Assembly: GCA_963648205.1 (NCBI GenBank)
Contig: CAVJCT010000017.1
Span: 7,250 to 71,249, forward strand
Direction: 5' to 3'
Source of the DNA: UBA1181 sp963648205
GTDB lineage: Bacteria; Bacteroidota; Bacteroidia; Bacteroidales; Paludibacteraceae
Length of the DNA stretch: 64,000 bases
The notes under the pieces were generated by a model. The model saw only the letters and a list, made by a program, of their open reading frames with translations, did no database searches and was not told where the DNA came from. The translations under genes were made by a program, and so were the position numbers. Positions 60,901-64,000 of this stretch are shown in pieces; the stretch's first letter is position 1, and every line of letters starts with the position of its first letter.

Positions 60901-62293
60901 GCCTGCTACGATGCCAGACAGCAACTTGGTTTGCGAGGCTCAATATAGCTTGAACAAGTACTACATCGTCTACAAAGAGAAAAACGATTCTAAGACTTAC
61001 TTCGCTGATTCTTTGGAGTATGGCGCAACTATCGATGTTCCAACTCCTGACAGTCGTGAGGGACTTACATTCGCTGGTTGGGATGAGACATTGGTTACAG
61101 TTCCAGCTGTCAATGTTACAATCTACGCTTTGTGGGATACTGTTAAATTTGAGTTCACTTGCAAGGACTACAACGACTCTTTGCTCTACTCAGACAGCTT
61201 GAAGTATGGTGCAGAGGTCAACGTACCTGTAACACCAACAAGAGTTGGTCACACATTCGCAGGATGGTCGCCTGAGCAACCAAGCACAATGCCTGCTAAG
61301 GATGTTGAGCTGATCGCTCAATACACAGTCAACCACTACGAGTTGGTATTCGAGGATGAGGACGGTAACGAAATCAAACGCGACACACTCGGCTATGGTG
61401 ATACGATCGTTCCACCTGCAGATCCAGAGAAAGAGGGTTACGATTTCGTTGAATGGAAAGACCTTCCAGAGACTATGATTGACGAGGATATCGTGGTTCG
61501 TCCTGAATGGAGAGAGCAAGATATCGAGTTCACTTTGGAAGATATGGAAGCTCTCTTGAGCCGCCACTGTGAGGGTGAAGAGGTTCAGGTTTCTTACAAC
61601 TACACCAGTGGTAAGCCATTGTCATACAAGTTCTACTTCTCAGAAGAGGCAGTAGCAGCAGGATTCCCATCAGAGCAATCTGGCGAATTGGGCGAGAATG
61701 GCGAACTCTACCTCAACATTCCTATGGGGGTTGACAAGGGTGAGTATGGTGTTGAACTCCAATTCTTCGGTAAAGAGAAGGAGAGCGGAAAGACAGCGTT
61801 CACCGTTTCAACCAACATCAGTTCATCACGTCTCTTGAAGATGTGGGATGACGTTGTGGTATGCAACAATGCAGACAACATGTTCGTCTCTTATCAATGG
61901 TATAAGGATGGCGAGGAGATCGATGGTGCTAATGGTCAGTACTACTGTGAGTTAGGTGGCTTGGAAGGCGACTACTCTGTTAAGGTGGTAACTGTAGATG
62001 GCGAGGAACTCTTCGTATGTAAGAAACATTTCGATAGAGTAGAGCCTCCATTCAGCATCGCAGTATATCCTAACCCTGCGAAAGCCAATGAAGATTTCAC
62101 ACTCGAGGTGAAGGGTCTCACGGAAGAGGAGTTTGCTTCAGCACGCATCTTCGTCTACACTGCCAACGGTGTCTTGGCTTACTCAACTAAGAGAGTATCT
62201 GACAGAAACAGCATCTCATTGCCAGTAGGCGAGTATGTTGCGTTGGTTGTTCTCGAGGGAAGAAGCGCATACTGTAAGGTTCTTGTCCGTTAA
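54905..62293 (+). CDS. Giant T9SS surface protein of InlB-type B repeats; 5' end decayed
   Basis: A 2462-codon open frame. Residues 1-130 are BspA-like leucine-rich repeats (LTSLTLGDNV, CPKLTTINLS), then two divergent repeats and about 28 InlB/Listeria-Bacteroides repeats (Flg_new type) of 65-75 residues, each with a GYTFxGW core and a MPAKDT segment. A 240-residue Ig-like region and a Por sorting domain (VYPNPAKANEDFTLEVKGL ... YCKVLVR) close it. The frame has no ATG: TTG 54905 is the first possible start. LRR sequence continues upstream in frame (EAFRTCSSL) to a TGA at 54869, and no signal peptide exists, so the 5' end is missing or frameshifted. Codons are A/T-rich before about 59.2 kb and C-richer after. 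It precedes an OmpA-family gene by 23 bp. Confidence 0.85.
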   Translation: MTSLTLGDNVCTIRDRWITDCPKLTTINLSEKNTCFKLDKDYGALYTADGKTLVRVPEGRFLLEIFIAEGCDKIATDALYQVHTLTTITLPSTLTVVQYGVLDGMENLKEISYWRRVSDDVKIFANPDTFKVEKSEKFYAYFAKDEFNIIVTVEDTKKDSTEKGKVKGMGTCVYGNDTTISAIPSACYEFVKWNDGVTDATRTFTVTQDTAFQAYFKEKVFTASVSVNDATMGSASLSSENVYCGDKVTVSATPVANHHFLYWETESLTKIATSSFDTVASGNMKFKAYFAIDSFEVRFLDYDGKVLCKDTLAYGATPECEKPSRATTNQYEYEFKGWKPEISSVTKAQDYEAVYDSTGVKYHLHIVINEIVKDTAYEFNTEVKKPADPAEKTGRTFNGWTDKAGNEVTFGFSMPAKDTTVYAKFTKNQYHVIFKDGFDGTTIKDTLYTYDEDVKEYAHPTHDCYSFDGWFDNIDDNGNKVVFGFDMPAKDTTIIAKYSVNKHTITYYDRNNNVIKAFEHNCGSEVAQQDTTPKEKGYTFKYWSDKKDGDAIKFGFTMPDADSVLYSVWETNKYNLTLKANGGAISETETEKSWKMDFGTVVPKPIDDDELIRTGYTFQGWADKADATAANVAWGFQMDDHDTTLYAVWKINQYTLTFETAGGSTIDPITKDYGTPIDAVADPTKDCYTFEGWYDKDGNEVTIPATMPAKDSTFYAKWNIITKKVRFMSDGVEYSSADVACGSNVTAPKDPVKEGHTFEGWAIAKVDEDEDGLIDATATKATLPFTMGSNDTTFYAVWTINNYTFEFRFGDDAVDESGDHSRFITLPYGSFVTPPTPTSSCYNLEGWSICEGCELETVPATMPARDIVYYAHWTNKTFTATFKKGGKVVSETSVKSKASVGTPADPDSLGYTFSGWYVGTEKIDFSTYKMPCSDVEFEAGFTVNSYALKFLNADGTKLDSMQVEYGTDITGKAPATTPEWEGHTFTGWSPKLSGTMPAHDLTLTAQYNVNSYNLTLLDWDDKQIAEISYNFGASVPVPSEKPSRVGYTFEGWSGKKDDATKLMETAFKMPDHDTTLYAVYSVNKYSVTYRNYDGSEIKKEAFDYNTVVKKTDVTPVRTGYEFTGWVDKNSKKVEFNFNMPAKDTVVYASYKILQFSITFSDCDDDSRIIKKITADYGTEVVAPTEKEYAKKGYSFLKWNQTILTAMPAEDMSICASYQRNEYNIYFKNYDGTIVYMDTYYYDDIVPEGVPNEPNRTGYKFVGWVDKDSNVVYFHFNMPAKDTVVYASYQILKFTLSFLDCEEGKTIKDIKADYGTKIVAPTKEEYAKEGYSFLGWKTTVPTAMPADDLSICANYKINKYAVIYKDYNGTTLYTDSVEYSNSVEKTATDPTRTGYTFAGWVDKDSKAIEFGFSMPAHDTVVKASYNINKYTVTFVNCGNTKDTIKSVTANYGTKLDAPTASERYRVGYTFKEWNEQIPSSIPAKNVTFCATYDINSYTVYYVDYDGTKLSTESVEYNASVKKPTENPSREGYTFAGWVDNKDANKAKAVEHPFTMPAKDTIIYASYNVNKYHVTFYDNDSTTILKDVYADYGSVVVAPTAPAKEGREFVNWGVDEVPAKVIAKDTNLYANYKVLDYTITFKNYNDTVLVAYTLPYGSEVVNVPNVPARTGYTFNGWREAVPATIPAKDVVCKAQFSINQYTVSFFNADGTLIVMTLGDYGNSLQEPSKNMVKVAEGYSFVGWNEVLPTTIPACDTSFYAVLERNNYVITFQDYDKSVIQRDTLKFEDRIVVPTVDAREGYTFTGWDKEVPATVPSSNLTFTAKYTINKHNVVFKDFDESVIAQQTVTYGESISEPTVSRTGYTFTGWDKEVPASMPDSSLEFIAQYKVNAYVITYNDYDGSKFATDTVDFGTPIVAKEGPTRKGYTFETWSPALPDTMSDNNITVVAKYKQNAYILNFKYYDEKENFVSTKNLVGYGNAITAPTLSKRTGYTFTGWVAEVPATMPDSNLVCEAQYSLNKYYIVYKEKNDSKTYFADSLEYGATIDVPTPDSREGLTFAGWDETLVTVPAVNVTIYALWDTVKFEFTCKDYNDSLLYSDSLKYGAEVNVPVTPTRVGHTFAGWSPEQPSTMPAKDVELIAQYTVNHYELVFEDEDGNEIKRDTLGYGDTIVPPADPEKEGYDFVEWKDLPETMIDEDIVVRPEWREQDIEFTLEDMEALLSRHCEGEEVQVSYNYTSGKPLSYKFYFSEEAVAAGFPSEQSGELGENGELYLNIPMGVDKGEYGVELQFFGKEKESGKTAFTVSTNISSSRLLKMWDDVVVCNNADNMFVSYQWYKDGEEIDGANGQYYCELGGLEGDYSVKVVTVDGEELFVCKKHFDRVEPPFSIAVYPNPAKANEDFTLEVKGLTEEEFASARIFVYTANGVLAYSTKRVSDRNSISLPVGEYVALVVLEGRSAYCKVLVR

Positions 62294-62316
62294 TGTAATT
62301 ATTTAGTAAACTCAAA

Positions 62317-63798
62317 ATGAATAAGATAAAAGCAATTGCGGTGTCTTTGGTTGTCCTCCTCTGTGGGGGACAATCATACGCCCATGATAATTTCAACTAC
62401 CTCAATGTGAATGTGGGGGGCGGACTTCATACCCTGCGACACAACCCATCGTTAGGAAGTTCAAAACCTGGCTTCGGTGGTACTTTCAATGTTAGTTATG
62501 TCCACTTTTTCGGTAAGTACGCCGGTTTGGGTACGGGCTTAGGTGTAAGTTACTACTCATCATCGTCTAAGATCAATGGAATTGATGTTCTCAACGAGAT
62601 TGACGAGATCAATAACTATCGTGCATTCGAGTTCCGTATGAACTATACCGATTGGAAGGAGAAACAGCACATCTACGACCTTGAGTTGCCTCTCGGCTTC
62701 TACAACCGTGGCGATTTCAATGACCACACCTCTTTCTTGGTGGGTATCGGTGGTAAACTCTACTTCCCTTTCATCTACCGTTATGAGGTAACAGAAGGAA
62801 CTTTGGAGGGTACTGGTTACTATCCAGACGAGAATGTAACGTATGGAAATATGCCTCACCATGGCTTTGGCTTTGCCAGCCATGAGTCTGGTTCTCAAAA
62901 TCGCAGATTAGGCTTCGCTGTCTATATCGATTTGGGCATGAACCACTGGTTGTCAGACCGTACAGCGTTGTACTGGGGCTTGTATTGTAATTACGGAATC
63001 TCAGACTTGGTTAAATCCCATAAGGCATCTCTTTACAATTACGAAGGTGAGTATGCTGGAGTCCACAGTTCCAATATGGTGAATAAGGCTGCAATGTTGG
63101 CTGCTGGAGTGAAGATTGGTGTTACGTTCGCCTTTGGTAAGAAGCCAGAAGAGCCTTTGGCAGACACGGTGGTCGTGAAAGACACGGTGAACTTGGCAGA
63201 CCAGTTGGTGCTTCAATCAGTAGACTCAGCTGCAGCAGACTCTTCATGGAAGGATGTTGCGGACATGATTTCCAAGTTGCCAGATTGGGATCGTTTCAAC
63301 TATCTGAACAAGCCAGCTTTGGAAGATGCTACGAAGGCATTCGCTGCGTTGTCCGATTCGGCTAAGATGGAGATTCCAGACAATTTGAGAGACAAACTCT
63401 TGGGCTTGAACGCTAATGTTCAGAAATCGACGATTCCTAATTTGGAGCAGTCGCTCAAGATCAAGCACTCATACGGATTCGCCTTCTCATCATCCGATGG
63501 ACACTTCTCGGAGGAGCAGCAATCCTACATGCACTTCATTGCCGACTGTTTGAAGATGAACCCTCAGGCACAGATCAGTGTCATCGGTTACACTTGTAAC
63601 GTAGGAACTGAGGACTTCAATGAGGTGGTTGGTTATGATAGAGCGATCCATGTGCGCAACTATATTGTTCGTTTCGGTGCGTTCGAAGACCAAGTCATTA
63701 TGGACACCCGCACATCGAAGAATCCTGTGGCTCCGAACGACTGCGAGAGCAACCGTGCGAAGAACAGACGTACAGAGATTAATCTGATTAAGAAATAA
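62317..63798 (+). CDS. OmpA-family outer-membrane protein, likely anchor of the giant protein
   Basis: A 493-residue protein with signal peptide (MNKIKAIAVSLVVLLCGGQS), an eight-strand-like beta-barrel (about residues 30-275), a linker with a VVKDTVNLAD block, and a C-terminal OmpA peptidoglycan-binding domain: QAQISVIGYTCNVGTEDFNE, RAIHVRNYIVRFGA and RAKNRRTEINLIKK. The Asp and Arg that hold diaminopimelate are conserved at the NxxLxxxRA-like and NRRTEI positions. A 23-bp gap after the giant T9SS gene and the pairing of adhesin plus barrel recall the SprB/SprF arrangement, so it probably holds the giant protein at the surface. A terminator follows. Confidence 0.88.
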   Translation: MNKIKAIAVSLVVLLCGGQSYAHDNFNYLNVNVGGGLHTLRHNPSLGSSKPGFGGTFNVSYVHFFGKYAGLGTGLGVSYYSSSSKINGIDVLNEIDEINNYRAFEFRMNYTDWKEKQHIYDLELPLGFYNRGDFNDHTSFLVGIGGKLYFPFIYRYEVTEGTLEGTGYYPDENVTYGNMPHHGFGFASHESGSQNRRLGFAVYIDLGMNHWLSDRTALYWGLYCNYGISDLVKSHKASLYNYEGEYAGVHSSNMVNKAAMLAAGVKIGVTFAFGKKPEEPLADTVVVKDTVNLADQLVLQSVDSAAADSSWKDVADMISKLPDWDRFNYLNKPALEDATKAFAALSDSAKMEIPDNLRDKLLGLNANVQKSTIPNLEQSLKIKHSYGFAFSSSDGHFSEEQQSYMHFIADCLKMNPQAQISVIGYTCNVGTEDFNEVVGYDRAIHVRNYIVRFGAFEDQVIMDTRTSKNPVAPNDCESNRAKNRRTEINLIKK

Positions 63799-63839
63799 TA
63801 CGATGTAAGTTTCATAGTTGTAAATCCCTGTTAGGTTGA

Positions 63840-63877
63840 GAGGGCGGAGTGGAGAATTCCACTCGCCCTCTTTTTTT
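63840..63877 (+). terminator. Terminator after the OmpA-family gene
   Basis: GAGGGCG-AGTGGA (63840-63853, one bulged G) pairs with TCCACTCGCCCTC (63858-63870) and is followed by seven T. It ends the giant protein/OmpA transcript. Confidence 0.88.
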
Positions 63878-63917
63878 GCTCTTTGTCGCTTCATTATGGG
63901 GTGTACTTCTTTTTTTG

Positions 63918-63925
63918 TATCTTTG
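63918..63925 (+). promoter_or_regulatory. -7 box for the gene at 63947
   Basis: TATCTTTG is an exact TAnnTTTG, 21 bp before the ATG; no well-spaced TTTG lies upstream. Confidence 0.5.
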
Positions 63926-63946
63926 ACAAACAAAAAACAATGTGAT

Positions 63947-64000
63947 ATGAAGTACCCAGTTGGCATACAGACATTTGACAAAATCATCGCAGGCGGTTAT
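63947..64000 (+). CDS. ATPase/PD-(D/E)XK nuclease superfamily protein, first 18 codons
   Basis: The window ends after 18 codons, MKYPVGIQTFDKIIAGGY. That start (MKYPxGIQxFxxIxxxGY) is the hallmark of the large AAA-ATPase-like plus PDDEXK_9 family common in Bacteroidales (PF09820/PF08011). The identification is from this start only. It would be the fourth ATPase plus nuclease-like gene in the window. Confidence 0.6.
   Translation, partial: MKYPVGIQTFDKIIAGGY

Noticed and set aside
1..64000. Avoidance of CAATTG as a footprint of the MunI-like system
   Set aside because: CAATTG is present at least ten times by eye (for example near 1549, 4092, 12115, 21049, 22703, 33885, 42277, 56463, 56715, 62332), so it is not strongly avoided.
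1..64000. tRNA or rRNA genes, insertion sequences, integrases
   Set aside because: I looked for T-loop words, rRNA words and transposase motifs on both strands and saw none that could be supported.

Overview
The window looks like a chromosomal segment of a type IX secretion (T9SS)-positive member of the Bacteroidales. The evidence is promoter boxes of the form TAnnTTTG, a PorZ-like T9SS component, three proteins with Por-type C-terminal sorting domains, a TonB transducer, imelysin and SusD-free polysaccharide lyase genes, and Bacteroidetes-type forms of Mrp, DUF4254 and fused Ccs proteins. The genus cannot be fixed from sequence alone. A run of 70 N shows it is a scaffolded draft assembly.

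Layout. 1-4.7 kb: a type I restriction-modification locus on the minus strand (hsdM, hsdS, then the start of hsdR cut by the window edge), a wrecked DUF1016 nuclease gene upstream of it, and a DUF4160/DUF2442 pair. 4.8-9.2 kb: an ATPase/PD-(D/E)XK-like gene behind a perfect inverted repeat, then a secreted rhamnogalacturonan lyase (PL11). 9.3-19.5 kb: a seven-gene minus-strand cluster (porin, imelysin lipoprotein, di-heme oxidoreductase, His-rich porin, cytochrome c lipoprotein, RidA/FkbO-like protein, fused ResB/CcsA cytochrome c maturation protein), bracketed by related CCATTTGTGGGGAT palindromes. 19.6-30.3 kb: an RNA methyltransferase with an Arg/Asp-rich tail, then a plus-strand run rdgB, porZ, tsaE, glycosyltransferase, DEAD-box helicase, aroB, aroA. 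30.3-46.4 kb: a second ATPase behind an inverted repeat, then mostly housekeeping genes (tonB, rluD-like, PASTA protein, rpmH, GT9, DUF4254, a cysteine-less rhodanese between two 100-bp direct repeats, mrp, ABC exporter, rnr, pckA). 46.5-50.5 kb: MFS exporter, a convergent type II restriction-modification pair resembling MunI (CAATTG), and a WecA/MraY-like phosphosugar transferase. 50.5-64 kb: cellobiose phosphorylase, a third ATPase behind three direct repeats of 33-bp period, a 7.4-kb repeat-built T9SS surface protein lacking a normal start and signal peptide, an OmpA-family partner, and the first codons of a fourth ATPase.

How it works together. The 9.7-19.4 kb cluster encodes outer-membrane pores, a putative metal-binding imelysin, two heme c proteins and the machine that attaches heme c, so it is probably one periplasmic redox/metal-handling module. 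PorZ, the PL11 lyase and the giant protein share the T9SS route. The giant protein and the OmpA-family protein probably form a surface fibre and its envelope anchor. Most novel in my reading: (i) four single-gene ATPase plus PD-(D/E)XK-like proteins in 64 kb, three with repeated or palindromic DNA over the promoter; (ii) the palindrome-bracketed cytochrome/imelysin cluster; (iii) the 5'-decayed giant adhesin with a two-unit higher-order repeat; (iv) two stretches that look like unannotated small RNA genes.
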